A stretch of 64,000 nucleotides of DNA from Brachynemurus nebulosus (GCA_035578155.1 JAPWDM010000008.1:17699342-17763341); one strand, 5' to 3'; positions 32,791 to 45,329 are shown, counted from the first letter of the stretch. Translations and numbers: made by a program. The notes: generated from the sequence alone by a model not told the origin.

Positions 32791-34078
32791 CGAATTATAT
32801 AATAGCTTTAATTTATCTGTATTTTTGTACAAGGAATATCTCCTCATAAAAATTTACAAGACACGCTCCTCTCATATATGTTTTTTCAACAATTCAATTT
32901 TTTGACAAGATGATTTATAGCTTCAGTATATGAAAAAAAATTTTTTCTTCAGATGATTGTTTACCTAATTCACATGCAGTTGATCAAATTAAACTGTGTT
33001 CGTTCGTCGCGCGAATGATGTTACAAACTTAAATTGAGCGACTATGTTGTTCATATGAAATTTTATTGTTTTCAAAACAAAATATATTTGTAGAGTACCT
33101 GTTTAGTTCGTGGCACACAAACTATACAGCGCATTTAGAAAAAAATTAGAAATGTATTTATGAAAAATAGATAAATTATATGCCGCTTCTAACGAATGGT
33201 GATACGCTTTTCCGGCAATTTTTGACAGGATAATTTATGACCTGCACTATGATTCCTCGCTTTACATATTGCACTCAATGTGACTAAAAGTTCAAAATAT
33301 TTTCATGAAAACAACGTACACAAGTTACATACACACACATACATATGTGTATCAAAATATTATTTATACGTATTTTATGTAAACATCCTTTTTTTTCTTT
33401 TATTTATTACCTGCACAATATTGAAAAGTACCACTGTAATTTTAATTGACTATCAAAAGTATTTTTGTTTATATTATGTATGTGATTTATGTGACATGTC
33501 ATTTAAATTAAATAAATTAATTTTTTTTTATTGTTTTCAATTTTGAGAGACAGAAGTATAGTTGCTTGTTAAAAATTTGTTTTTCAATAATAAAAAATCT
33601 TAGTAAATACATACGTCTTAGCTATTATAGTGGACCGTCTAAATATTCAGCAACTTTTCAATATATTTTACAAAAATTTTTTCTGATTTTTTGAATTTTC
33701 TTACTTTTGTCAAATCAAAAATGCTGTTAGTATTCTAAATGGTGAAAAATGTAATTTTTGACCAATTATATTCATTCAAATGTGCATAATTTAATGTAAT
33801 TTAGTTGCAAAATTTTATTGAAATAAGTACGGTCCTGATCTGTCCGAAGAATCCCGGTACCTAATCATCATATAACAGTAAAACTATCATAACAGCAACA
33901 TCCCCCACCTAACAGTTCTACTGTTATAGCACTCTTCTGCCGTATGAAACTAGCCCTTTATGACTACCTCTTGTATCTACACTTATACAAGAACAAAAAC
34001 TTGTGCTTTAAAATGTCAGTTTTCTGCGGTATTATTTTACAATTGGTCAAACAAACAAATTAGTATTTCAGATTAAAT
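32791..34078. other. AT-rich interval, nothing recognised
   Basis: Contains an 88-codon ORF (33280-33546) of phenylalanine/tyrosine/leucine-rich AT-driven composition with no signal or domain, and small inverted motifs near 33880-33925 (AACAGT...ACTGTT). No gene supported. Confidence 0.4.
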
Positions 34079-34262
34079 AGGACCCCGAGCTGGTCTAGTG
34101 GTTAGCAACCCCGCTCTTGTTTGATAAGATTGTGAGTTCGGAACCGGCCGGGGGAGATACATCATCATAAAACTACTATCATCAACATCAAAAACAACAG
34201 TACAACATATACCAAACGATGCGATGCATATCACCTTAGTTGTGGCGCATCTAAACAATAGG
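34079..34262 (+). mobile_element. tRNA-derived SINE, second family
   Basis: A tRNA-like head (about 34079-34155) has A box TGGTCTAGTGGTTAGC and B box-like GAGTTCGGAACC, acceptor pairing CCCCG/CGGGG and an anticodon-like stem TCTT/AAGA. The following ~100 bp (to GGCGCATCTAAACAATAGGA) forms a non-tRNA body. AATAGGA occurs next to both ends, a possible target duplication. No second copy of this family is in the window. Confidence 0.6.
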
Positions 34263-35114
34263 AAAAGATTAGACAGTGTATTTTTTTCATTTTGTAAATC
34301 TTAAAATTCAAAACAAATCTTTTTAATTAAATAAATATACAATAGTTTTCCTAATTTATTTGTGTTGTCTTATTTACAATACGGAATATCTATTGAATTT
34401 TGATATTAGGAATTATTTGTTATTTCTTTATTTATTATTTACCAAACTTGTGTAAATATCCTTATGTAAGACTTGTTATTGTTTTATCAAGCTTTATGTG
34501 ACGTAGCTTGAAAGAAAGAGAGGTGAACTAGAGGGGTGAGGCGGTGAAGAATGTAGCATCGTGAACATTTCCGATTTTTGTGTTGCATCATATTTATATA
34601 ATGTAACTTAATTTAAAAAGGTGGAGGTTAACTTGTATATAGTTATGTTAGCTTGCAAAGTGTTTGTTTGCCATTTATGAATCCATCCTTTTAAGTTTTG
34701 TATAAGATTATTCGAACTAGTTAGGTACCTACTACCGAAGTTCGATTTTGAAATTAAGTCGTATTTTAAATGGTTACACTTGGATATTTATGCTATTTCT
34801 TAAATTTGTTTTTTGTTTTTGTTTTTTTTTTTAAATTGTTTTTTTTTAAATATTAATTGAATAAATGGACTTCCAATATTTTTATTATCGAGTCTCCGTG
34901 AATATTATCAAGTATGACAAACAGACAAACTTTTTTTTATATTTAAATATGTATAATAATAAAATTTCTCCCCTTAAGGAGCCACAAAAAATATTCATGT
35001 GATCACTTAATACTCAGTTAAGCTGAAACTTGAGGGGGATTCGCCAAAAAAACATGGAAAATCGACCATTATTATTATTTTTTTTATACAAATAAAAAAT
35101 TTATTAAAAAATTA
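34263..35114. other. AT-rich interval, nothing recognised
   Basis: No convincing gene or terminal repeats. Poly-T/poly-A tracts near 34815-34860 and 35080. Confidence 0.4.
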
Positions 35115-35218
35115 AAATGTCCAACATTGCAACATCTCAGGATGTCAGTCAGTGTTAAACGGATTTGTTAAATAAGATATTAATTATTTTTATAGCAATA
35201 GTAACGCATTTTTAGATA

Positions 35219-35727
35219 CAGTATAGCACCGATAATGGAAACATCAGTTTTGGAATTTTTTGAGAGCATCAAATTAGTCAACATCACTTTTGGAAAGTTG
35301 CATCAAAAATGTCAAGTACATAAATATTAAATCCATGTGCAGTAGACCATGACGCATGATTTGATCAAGGGAAACAAATAAATATACCGATAATAGTAGT
35401 GACAAACGACAACAGATCTCAAAGCGTGGGAATGAAGATTTTAATTATTGTATTCTGTTCTGTGGCGGTTTTTATCACACGTAAAATGTAAACAAATTAT
35501 TTCAAAGCAAATTAATAAAACAATAAATGAAAAAATATTTTCTGAGATAAATAATTTTTAATTTTTCACTTCTTTTTTTCTTTTATTAATATTAAAAAAA
35601 AAAGCATAATTTTAATTCAAAACATAATCTTACGATATTTGTGAATCGCCCCTGATCAAAAAGCATCACTTTTTTCAAGCACCACTTTTGGAGACTACTT
35701 TTTCTTGACAAAACTGGTGTTCTTCTG
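35219..35727. mobile_element. TA-flanked TIR element inside family D repeat (509 bp)
   Basis: Left end CAGTATAGCACC and inverted right end CAGAAGAACACC abut TA on both sides; a subterminal motif CA(T/C)CACTTTTGGA recurs near each end. Its presence is independently supported because the other family D copy is uninterrupted here. TA duplication suggests the Tc1/mariner group. Confidence 0.65.
35432..35480 (+). other. Signal-peptide-like mini-exon, doubtful
   Basis: ATG at 35432 opens MKILIIVFCSVAVFIT (typical secretory leader composition) and runs into CAC|GTAAAATG, a possible splice donor at 35481; the frame otherwise stops at TAA within a few codons. First exons coding only a leader are common in insect secreted-protein genes. 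However, it lies in a non-autonomous TIR element and no downstream exon was found, so chance is the likelier explanation. Confidence 0.18.
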
Positions 35728-35935
35728 TATCCGTAACTTCAAAAATAACGAATTTCTATACAAACTGTCATCCTGCGTTTAACCCACTTAGGGAACGAAT
35801 TTTCAAAAATCCTTTCTTAGTGCTCATTTACATTATATAAGGAGCTCCTATGAAAAATTTCATCCTTTTAAACTCAACGGTTTAGGCTGTGCATTGTCTA
35901 TCAGTCAGTCAGTGTTAGAGATTTATTAAGTAGAT

Positions 35936-36685
35936 ATCATAACAGATTTCGAGATTTGATGTGCGCGCAACACACATTTCGGAAATTTTTTAAATTATAT
36001 ATTTAATAGGAAGTTAAAAAACAACAAAATAAGAAGATAGTAATGGCCTAAGAGTCACTTGAAATTGAGGATTAGTTTAGTTGTAAGATGGAAATTCATA
36101 AAAATCCCATGTCCAATTATTTTTATTTTTGATAATAAAAAGCAAACCGCATACGAAGAGATAAAGACATGTTTATGAAACTTGTTATGCTTATAGTTGG
36201 TTCAAGTGAAGAAAACTCCATACAGAGAGGCACGGCGAATTGCGAACTAGAAAAGAAAATCCATGACTTTAAATTTCGGCATTAAAGCCAAGTAATTCAT
36301 AATACTGTACAAATACTGATTTAGTGCTTCCGCCATCAATATTACAGTTAAAGTACGCTATAGTTTTTAGAATTTTGTGTTCTGTTTTTTAGAGACACTA
36401 ATACAATAATACATTATGTATTGTGCAGTGGTCTTGTAGTAGCTGCCGTAATTATCGTACCTATTGTGTTTAAACAGAGAGTGAGTTACGTTTTTTTTTT
36501 ATGTACTGATGTATTACTTGTCAAATAAAACTAAAATTTTTATTTTTAACTTGGGGTTTCTGTAATTTACTCATATCGAAAAATAGATAATTAAAAAAAA
36601 TTGTATTATCATTTTATAACAAGTAATATTTCGTTGTACAAGTAATAAATTTTAAAAGAAAAATAAAGAAAAGAAGTCATATATA
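35936..36685. other. AT-rich interval, nothing recognised
   Basis: No gene or paired ends noticed. Confidence 0.4.
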
Positions 36686-36765
36686 TCGGGATTTGAACCC
36701 GGGATCCCACAATCCATACCTATGAACAGTAAGAACACTCTAACTGCTGGCCTACGTACAAGATC
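36686..36765 (-). mobile_element. tRNA-like SINE head or tRNA pseudogene
   Basis: On the minus strand the sequence has a good T arm with B box GGTTCAAATCC inside CGGG...CCCG and an A-box-like TAGGCCAGCAGTTAGAG, but no stable anticodon stem or acceptor pairing. That makes a functional tRNA unlikely. It is probably a degraded tRNA-derived SINE head. Confidence 0.5.
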
Positions 36766-36814
36766 TACACGCACAATACACTAAATAATTTGTATAGGTA
36801 TTATGTTACCTATA

Positions 36815-38248
36815 GGCTAAAAGCTCCTATACCGGAACGCGATCATATGTTCGAACAGTTTTGACATTTATATATTAATGAAGTTATTTCTGAAAGAAAC
36901 CTATGATAACAAAAATTATTATTAATAGAATGATTATTATTCAATTTAAATTCACCTCGCATTTAATGTTTCTTTACTTAATTAAAGAAATAGCTATATA
37001 TATTAAACAATTTTTATTGAATACAGTATTTTGTTCCTTTATTTACGTCTGATACTTAAACCATTCTATATGTTTCCTACATTGAAGTCTAGATGTCACT
37101 CGATGTGTCGTATTACTCATATTACACGTCCGCTTGTATATCGGTTCCCAGCTCCTAGTGTCATAAAAATATCTTTGTTTGCATATAGATGTCGACATTT
37201 TGTAAAAGACAAACATTAACAAATAAAAATTTTTGGGATGTATTTTTTTAAAAACCTATTCATTGGATTAAAAAAACTTTCTTTTAAGCTTATTAAGAAG
37301 GGTCACTAGCGTGACATTTTTAAAAAATTGGAAAAATTTTTTTTGCTTATACCTACCTTTAAAAATAACACTAGAATTTCAAGTGCATATCTCAAACAGC
37401 TTTTGAGTTACAGCCATCCGAAGGGCGGATTCTGATTTTCATTGTTAGCTTTGAGGTATTGAGAATTGTATGAAGTTGATAGTTCGGGAGTTTCTGGATG
37501 TGACTGCCAGTCACATGTTGTGGAGAAGCTAGACCCTGGCACATTTAAACAACTCATTTAGTTTTACTATGACCGTTATAGTAAGTACACCGTAAATAAT
37601 TTTAGCAAAAATTCTTAGTGACTAAAATGTTAAGTAAAGAAACTACATTTTTCAAATTTGCAGCAGTTATAACTCGAAGACAAATCATCCGATCGATTTA
37701 ACTCTTATTGCAGCTTTTTTTAAATATGTTTCTTCGTGCCATGAACCTTCAGTTTTCCGATCGAATAAAAAATGTAATTTTTGTAGGCCAAAAATCATCA
37801 AATTTTCGCGCAAATTTTGAAACTTTTTTTAAAAAACTCCATCATTTTGTTAAATTTCAACCATTTTTTTCGATTGAGGTTCATGGCACGGGCGATACCT
37901 TCTAGTTTAATAGGCTTTGTGGTGTTTTTGATTTCAGGCACCGTAAAGGTCGCTATCACTTTTTTTGGAGCCTTGGAAGATTGCGAATAACTCACTGAAT
38001 TTTCAGTTTTTTAGTCCAAAAATTTTATCATGAATTTATTATATATCAACGAATATATTCTTAAAATATTAAAACATTCCATACAGTAGTTTTCTTTAAA
38101 AAAATTCCCAAGAGTCACTTTTTTTAGACGGTCAGACTAGTGGTCCCCTTTAAGAAAAAAGAATGGGTGTTTAATTTATTTGTCAATTTTTATAAGCCAG
38201 TTTAATTACACACCTAAAAATAGTGTTCCGGTATAGGGGCTTTTACGC
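36815..38248. mobile_element. TA-flanked TIR element related to family A (1434 bp, with insertion)
   Basis: Left end GGCTAAAAGCTCCTATACCG and inverted right end GCGTAAAAGCCCCTATACCG abut TA (36813-36814, 38249-38250). The left interior (about 36855-37000, ATGAAGTTATTTCTGAAAGA) is shared with the element at 56682 and, inverted, with the right end of family A. The right half is occupied by a nested element (37300-38148). Confidence 0.8.
37300..38148. mobile_element. Nested TIR element with probable 8-bp TSD (849 bp)
   Basis: Left end GGGTCACTAGCGTGAC and inverted right end GGGGACCACTAGTCTGAC match with small gaps, and are flanked by ATTAAGAA (37292-37299) and TTTAAGAA (38149-38156), 7 of 8 identical. 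Inside, CGTGCCATGAACCT (37735) is inverted at 37876-37890 (AGGTTCATGGCACG), forming a hairpin that explains the two opposed 65-codon ORFs. An 8-bp duplication suggests hAT, but the termini are not typical. Confidence 0.55.
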
Positions 38249-38250
38249 TA

Positions 38251-39190
38251 GGTATTTTCATCTAAACTTTAAATAAAAATATCTTCAATCTTTTTGAGAT
38301 GTGGACTTTAATATTGTAGATTTTTTATATGTATGTGATGCTGTACTAGCAGACCAAATCCAATCGGAATTGGTGAGTTTGCTCATATCATTATTAATAA
38401 TTAAATTTTTCTGAAACGAACTCTACGAACTCGAAAGTGCTTATGATCTAGCTGACATTGCTGGCCGCTCTAACCGCAGTCCTGTTATTACCAATTATTT
38501 TTAATGGTTTGAGCGCCAAATACTAGTCCTGTGTCTCGCGTGAGACACACGAAGATATGACAAAGAGCGCTACATGTAAGTTTGCTACAAACGTTCAGTC
38601 AAATGTATACCTCACTGTTGTAAAATGGGTAATAATGGTTTAGGAAATGGTTGGAGGTTAAACTTGGTCGGCGGTGGGGGTGGCATAGAGGCGGTTGAAA
38701 TTCAGTGTACTGTTAAGTTAGGTGTTACTTGAACGTTCGTAGACAATTTCCATCTATGAATAGCTGGTTCATTATATATTTTAACGGAAATCGTACTGAA
38801 CAAAACGACCTCTGTGCTTGATGCTTTGTGTATTCTTCGTGCGGCTAAGTTCACAAGTATCGTTTGTACGCTTCTTCTATGTCTATATAGAATCGTTGCT
38901 TCTTCTTGTATAATATAGCCAGATTCATCATCTGACTACCTGTATTTGTATTTGTTTTTAGTTTACTGAAAAATACGTCTATATTGAATCATTTAAAGAA
39001 AATTGTGGCGTTTGCAACAGCAGAAGAGAACAATAACGTTTAGAGTACTTATTTTAGACAAAATAAGTTTAGAGTAGTATAATATGTAAAATCAGCTTTG
39101 AATGGGTATCATAAAATAATAAACTGTTTTGGTTCAATAGTAAGGACATGACATCTATTATCATTTGAACAAAAAAATTGAAGATATGTA
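38251..39190. other. Interval, nothing recognised
   Basis: Contains a G-rich patch near 38640-38700 (GGTCGGCGGTGGGGGTGGC) of unknown meaning. No gene supported. Confidence 0.4.
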
Positions 39191-40055
39191 CACGGAGAGA
39201 AAATTCATAGAAAAATTACTGTGCTCAGCACTACAATCGACGTGTAAAAGGAGAACATATTCAATTTTGTACGGTATAAATATATAAATTATAATTAATC
39301 ATAGAAAATTTAAAGGATAGAATATTCTTTCCGTAATATTAGCTCCGTAAAATTTGTAAAACAGCACAGTAAAAAGTTCCATTCCCGACAAAAAAATATT
39401 TTTTAATTGTTTTTCTTACAAAAATTACCATGCTGTCTTATAATATTTCAAATGCTATCTGCTAATAGTAGAAAGAAAGAAAGAGAAGGTATCAACACTG
39501 TCACATAGCGACGCAGGCTGCAGAAGGTATCAACACAATCATACATGAAGGTCACATAGCCAGGTTGGTCACTGCTGGTGGCGTGTCGTGTGCAAACAGT
39601 ATTCTTTAGAATGTCTTACAGGACGGTCACCGTTTAATTCATCATTTTGTTACTTCACTATATTCAGTATTAGAATATATTGTTGCCAATCATTTTGTAT
39701 GCATCATAAAGAATCAAAAGTCGGAAAAGGTCGATTGTTCCTCAGTGCGTACAGCCCAAGCAACATAAGGTTGCGGGTCAGATGCGCAAATGAAAGAGTA
39801 CGACAACAAGAATTAAACTATAATATATATGCATCAGAGTGTGATAGAAGTTGTGTTAGCACATTAAATTTTACCATGCTAGCACAACAATTTTTATGAA
39901 GCCATAACTAATACTTTTTACGTTTCAATTTAATAATATTTACATGATCGTAAAATATTTTTTACTTTGGTCGTCGATCGCGCACGCATTATAAGAGAGC
40001 ATGGTAATTTTTCTGAAATTTTACCTACAAAAATTATATGATTTTTCTCTCCGTG
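39191..40055. mobile_element. TA-flanked TIR element (865 bp)
   Basis: CACGGAGAGAAAA at the left end is inverted at the right end (TTTTTCTCTCCGTG), with TA outside both. Subterminal AAAAATTAC(C/T)(A/G)TGCT motifs occur near both ends and inside. The 103-codon ORF (39588-39899) is interior, cysteine-rich by eye but without a recognisable domain; I do not call it a gene. 39490-39545 has two copies of AGAAGGTATCAACAC. Confidence 0.75.
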
Positions 40056-40057
40056 TA

Positions 40058-40817
40058 GCTATATAATATAGATTTAGTACACATGCCTGAAGAATTTTTC
40101 TTCATTTATAACGCACAACATTAAAAGCTGAGGCGTGGTATTTATATTTTATCTATATTTAAAAGATAAATTACCTGTTGTGCTATTTATTACTTGCTGG
40201 TTTGTTTCTTGGATAAATAAAATAAAGTTACTTCGATTGAACCTAACCTATACAGATACATACTTGTTGACTGAAAAATTAATTTTAAAAGAAAAAAATT
40301 TATCCTAGAAACAAAATATTTAGTGTCATTAAAACAAAATATATGTTTGCATCATAACTCGAAAAAGAAAAGAGCTATGAAATTCCTGGGGATTGTCCAC
40401 AGTGACAGCTACAAGTTTTATCTGAACAATTTTTTTGATTCATTTAATAGTTTAGCCGTAATGAAAAAACTCATCCTGTATAAGTATTTTCTTTTATCAA
40501 TACATGAAATGGTCTCAAACGATTTTACTAAACGAATTATTCTTTTCTATGTCTCATTCAGGGAATCATTATTTAGTGTAATTCTAAAATCCTAATATTC
40601 AAATTATTTGACGTAAGAGGTTGAAATTATTACGAAATATGTAAATGACGTGATGTGTTTTAAACAAACATGAAACAGATTATATGTGTTTAAATTATAT
40701 AATCGCATAAGTTGTCATTAGTTAGCTACATACCAGTTCAAAATAACTCATAAGATGTGTACCTACACAATAAATTATTTATAAAACATTAGAATTTCAC
40801 ACAATAATATTTTAAAA
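40058..40817. other. AT-rich interval, nothing recognised
   Basis: A 90-codon ORF (40323-40595) lacks recognisable features and its composition follows the local A+T bias. Confidence 0.4.
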
Positions 40818-40821
40818 TTAA

Positions 40822-41742
40822 CCCTAGAATCATACGTTGGTCTACGAGAAAAGTTAATCATACATCGGCGTCATTTTGAGGAATGGACTTTTTACGGAGA
40901 GTTTTAGAGTTTATTTGCAAAAAACATTTTTTTTTACATAACAATACTACAAAAGCCAACAAAATATTTACAAAAATTGGATTTGAAAGAATTTTTTAAT
41001 ATAAATATTTATTAATTTTTTTAATTTTTTTATCAAAGCATATTTTCATTATAAAAATTAAAAAATAGATAAATACATCAATTTTATCATAATACATGCC
41101 TTTCAAATAACTAATTTATGAACTATTATGAGTCGGTGGATATGTGTGACTTCACAGAATGTGAAATTTCTCGGTCACAAATATTCCCGTAGATATGTAG
41201 TTATTTCCTGATTAGACACATTTGTAAATTTTCTAAAATTTGTTAGTAATTTTTCGAATAAGATCTCAAAAAATAATAATTTAAATTATTTTCCACAAAA
41301 TAAATTGTTAATCTTTTATTAAGTCACTTGAAACACATTCTTTGGTTTTCGATTCAATATATTAAAACTTCAGTATTATGTCGTCTCTATAAGTCAAACA
41401 GCTGTAATCACCTTTCATATTATCATTATCATTGAATAAATTAATCATAACATCCATATCTTTAATAAATTTTAGAAAAATTAGGAAAACTTTTATATGT
41501 AAAGTACAAACTCTCTAAAAAAATATACATCGGTTAATCATACATCGTCGTCTTTTGACGTACACTGTTTCAATACAAACAAAACGACAGCGACTGTAAA
41601 CAAAATTAATACATTTGCTGTGTTATAGTAACAAATAAATTAGATAACAGAAATTTCACAGCAAGCAGGCACGACAAGTTGTAGTACTGGAGCAGGTAGA
41701 GAAGTTCGTTCGTCATTTTGATGAGTACGTATGATTCTAAGG
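40822..41742. mobile_element. piggyBac-like non-autonomous element, second family (921 bp)
   Basis: TTAA (40818-40821, 41743-41746) flanks ends CCCTAGAATCATACGT (left) and inverted CCTTAGAATCATACGT (right). Subterminal motif GTTAATCATACATCG(G/T)CGTC occurs near 40853 and again near 41532. The terminal CCCTAGAA is shared with the element at 13318, indicating related families. No coding sequence remains. Confidence 0.88.
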
Positions 41743-41746
41743 TTAA

Positions 41747-42667
41747 ACCGGAGAGTTATACTTGCGTTAATATTAAACTAACAAGATGTAATGAAAGAAT
41801 ATTTATAGAAAACATTATGATAAAAAATGTTAAGGCATTAAGAAGCTGACATTAGGAAGCTGCAATTTTTCAGAATTGTCAGCAGGATATTTTATCAATG
41901 CTGACTCTCTATTTGATTTCTGAATTATTTATTTTTTTTTTTAAGTAAATATTTACTTTGAAAAGATAAAGAGGCGCTCAAATATTTTTTAGAGTTCATT
42001 TTTAGTCGGTCCTGTATCAAAATTGGAAAAATGAGACACATATGGAACCGTTTCGGAAGCTGTTTCCGAAACTTTTTGATGTAAAGATTTTAAATTTAAC
42101 ACAGAAACAGAGTATAGCGGAGCAATTATAGGTGAAAATTATATAAAGTTGAATTATGACTCTAGCAGTTAATTTCAGGGTATAATTCAGGAAATGGAAA
42201 CAAATTTTTCAAGGGCAACGTGCAAGATGCGAAAGAAGATTCCTTAAAGCATGCCTGTATCTTTTTATGTACTTTTTGGAGGGAATATTAAGAATAAGGT
42301 GAAGATCTACCCAAAATTATCAGGATTCAAAAATTTTTATAATCAATTGTAACACACAATTTAATTTTTTAGGTCCGCTAAACCATTAGCTTTAGTGAAA
42401 ATATTTTTCGACCCAAAATATTTCTAAATTTTTGCCCGTGAAAAAATTATCCGTCAAGAATAAAACTTTGTGTTGGCCATGTTTAAAATAGGTAGTTATT
42501 GATACGGAACACAATTTGCAGTAGTATGACTAGCACTTGACTATGATTTTTAATGCCATTGAAATGTATATTTTTGACTTTCTTATGTCATTTCTCAAGT
42601 CAAGGCAAGCTAAAAAGAAACCATTTTGTTCCGACTTCGCTCCTTCATGAAAGAGTCGAAAAATACC
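41747..42667. other. AT-rich interval, nothing recognised
   Basis: No gene or terminal repeats noticed. Ends in TACC (42664-42667), a candidate target duplication of the giant foldback. Confidence 0.4.
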
Positions 42668-42865
42668 TGTAGCAATAATTATTGCTACATGTGATGAATC
42701 AATTCAACACGTTATGTATTTTTTTTACTTTGGAAAACGGTAATAAAACTTTAATCTAATTAATAATTAATCGATTTGTAAAAATGTCAAAATACTGACA
42801 TCTAACATTTATGTTTGAAGTTAATATCAGTCCAATATATCAAATCATAGAATTCAATAAAAATC

Positions 42866-42868
<3 letters not shown>

Positions 42869-42958
<90 letters not shown>
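42869..42958. repeat. (TA)n microsatellite in left foldback arm
   Basis: About 90 bp of TA, versus about 57 bp at the mirror position in the right arm (46488-46544); the arms have diverged in length here. Confidence 0.96.
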
Positions 42959-42960
<2 letters not shown>

Positions 42961-43689
42961 CGACATCTACTGTTATAGTTTCAAATTGATATCTAGGCAC
43001 TATGTAAAAACTAATTACACGTTTGCAGAAATCTGAGATTTAAATTTATAACAAGTGCGTACATTATTTAATTAAACATTTATTTTTCAAAAGAAATAAT
43101 TAACAAAACAAATTACATAACTAAAAAAATAACTGATACTAATTAAAAAGGACACACAGTTAGGGAGAACGCTCTTCTCGTGTGGCCTTTGGGCCGCACA
43201 CATCAAAATAAAAAAAAAAAAAATATGTATATCTTGAAATTAATTTAAGTATTATTTATTTAAGTGTATTGTTGAAAATGACAAACTCCTCGTTGTTTAA
43301 GTTAAGTATTATTTTATTATAACATGTATTTGGAAATTTACTTAAACGTAGTCAAAAAATAATTTATATTTAAATGATTAGAAAATAATTGAACGTAGTA
43401 TGTAGGATAATTTAAATATCAAAAATCGTATATTTATTTAAGATAAATATATTTTGGAAATTTATTTAAACTAAAATAAAGGATAATTTATATTAGATAT
43501 ATATAAAAAAAAAAAAATAATTAAATGTTACATGTAAAATTAATTTATATTTAAATATTTAACGTCGTTTGTACTTTCGCATTCATCCAGATTTCTAAAA
43601 GATTTTCTGGGGATTTAGCAAAAAAAAGTCTACGACTAAAAATAGCTTATAGTTAATATGAATATTATAGTTTAAATTGATAAGTTTAT

Positions 43690-44130
43690 AATTTAGTTTT
43701 TCCGACACGTAGGTCGATGCGGCGAACATAAGTTCAGCCAGTATAGTTTAAAATTAATCTAAATTTAGTTTCCGACATGTAGGTCGATGCGGCGAACGTA
43801 AAGTTCAGCCAGTATAGTTTAAAATTAATCTAAATTTAGTTTTCCGACACGTAGGTCGATGCGGCGAACATAAGTTCAGCCAGTATAGTTTAAAATTAAT
43901 CTAAATTTAGTTTCCGACATGGAGGTCGATGCGGCGAACGTAAAGTTCGGCCAGTATAGTTTAAAATTAATCTAAATTTAGTTTCCGACATGTAGGTCGA
44001 TGCGGCGAACGTAAAGTTCAGCCAGTATAGTTTAAAGTTAATCTAAATTTAATTTCCCGACACGTAGGTCGATGCGGCGAACATAAGTTCAGCCAGTATA
44101 GGTTAAGTTAGTCTAAATTTAATAATTCAT
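43690..44130. repeat. Six tandem ~71-bp repeats, left arm
   Basis: Units start near 43702, 43773, 43845, 43914, 43986 and 44059, each with CGACA(C/T)GTAGGTCGATGCGG, CGAAC(A/G)TAA, GTTCAGCCAGTATAG and an AT tail. Two unit types alternate: CACG...CATAAG versus CATG...CGTAAAG. Not a CRISPR array: there are no unique spacers. Confidence 0.95.
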
Positions 44131-44287
44131 TATTAAGTAAGTTTTCAAATATTAATTCATCATTAAGTAAGTTTTCAAATATCTAAATATTCTATTTATA
44201 ATTTAATGTTCTTTCAATTACGTAATTATTTCCGGTTTAAAAAATTTAAAAAAGCACGTGTGACCTTTACTAATATTTCGATATCAG

Positions 44288-45153
44288 GTATAATCTTTTA
44301 AATCATACAATTTATTTGCGAAATATAACTTATAACGTAACTTTCAGTAGTATTTCAATTCAATTTCAATCGTAATTTTGTAAAAAAAAATAAATAAATA
44401 AATAAAAAAAAAAATATAGACTAAGTTACAATTGGACAAAATTTGATATTTATAAAATACTTATACAGGTTATTCTAGTCATAAATTTTAAAGATACAAT
44501 TATAAAATTTCAAATAGTGACATCAATTTAATTTAATTAATAACATATCTTTAGAAAATATATTTTATAGCAATATTTAAAATTGTTCCGTAAAATTTGA
44601 AACTTCAAATTTATATTTAAGTCAAAAGTGTATAAATTTACCAACGGATGTGGTGATACATTCCCATAGCCAGTACACACCATATACTTATATCGTGCGT
44701 CTCGGTTTGGAAAGTATGGCCACACCAAAGGCTAAGATGCAAATTCTATTTTAAAACCTATCATATAAAATTAATTTGGATTGGTATATCAGCCATTCAA
44801 AAATAACCAAGAAACATTTGTGTAAATTCTTAAAACTAGTAATTATTTATTGTCGTAACCTTTTAAAGATTTCAAATATTGTAATTCAAAATTGTTTCTA
44901 GTCATCTTTTATTGTAATAAACTGTAGTTGATAAACTTTCGTATTTCTAATTTAAAACCACCCTTTGGTAGTCAAAAAAAAGAATTTCAGGTTATTTGGG
45001 GATCTTGTGGTCTTGCGAAAACGATCTGCGACCATAACCTTCCACTGCCACACACTCTCGTCTCCGTAACACCTGGAGAATGCTCTGCTGATCGAAACTC
45101 CAACCAACCCGAAAAGTAGCACCCAAATTAAAACCCGAAAACATAACCCCACT
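44288..45153. other. Unpaired spacer of the giant foldback
   Basis: The only part of the element without a mirror. Short opposed ORFs (44928-45119 plus; 44952-45152 minus, with hydrophobic VLIWVLLFGLVGVSI) show no recognisable domain. If the element ever encoded a protein this is where it would be, but nothing identifiable survives. Confidence 0.45.
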
Positions 45154-45329
45154 ACCAGATATCGAAATATTAGTAAAGGTCACACGTGCTTTTTTAAATT
45201 TTTTAAACCGGAAATAATTACGTAATTGAAAGAACATTAAATCATAAATAGAATATTTAGATATTTGAAAACTTACTTAATGATGAATTAATATTTGAAA
45301 ACTTACTTAATAATGAATTATTAAATTTA

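Larger units (their letters stand above)
35115..35935 (-). repeat. Dispersed repeat family D, copy A, interrupted
   Basis: 35115-35180 and 35730-35935 together match the contiguous copy at 57150-57425 in inverse orientation (landmarks GACTGACATCC, CCTAAACCGTTG, GGTGAGCACTAAGGAAAG). The ~550 bp between the two parts is an insertion, mostly the TIR element 35219-35727. Confidence 0.78.

Noticed and set aside
33280..33546. 88-codon ORF with hydrophobic stretches (possible membrane protein)
   Set aside because: The Phe/Tyr/Leu/Ile richness is what AT-rich DNA yields by chance; no start context, domain or neighbouring exon.
39588..39899. 103-codon plus-strand ORF with several cysteines
   Set aside because: It lies inside a TA-flanked non-autonomous element, has no recognisable domain or spacing of cysteines, and no promoter or splice context.
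43690..44130. Regularly spaced GC-rich repeats resembling a CRISPR array
   Set aside because: The between-repeat sequence is itself repeated (no unique spacers), the array is mirrored in the other foldback arm, and the DNA is eukaryotic in character.
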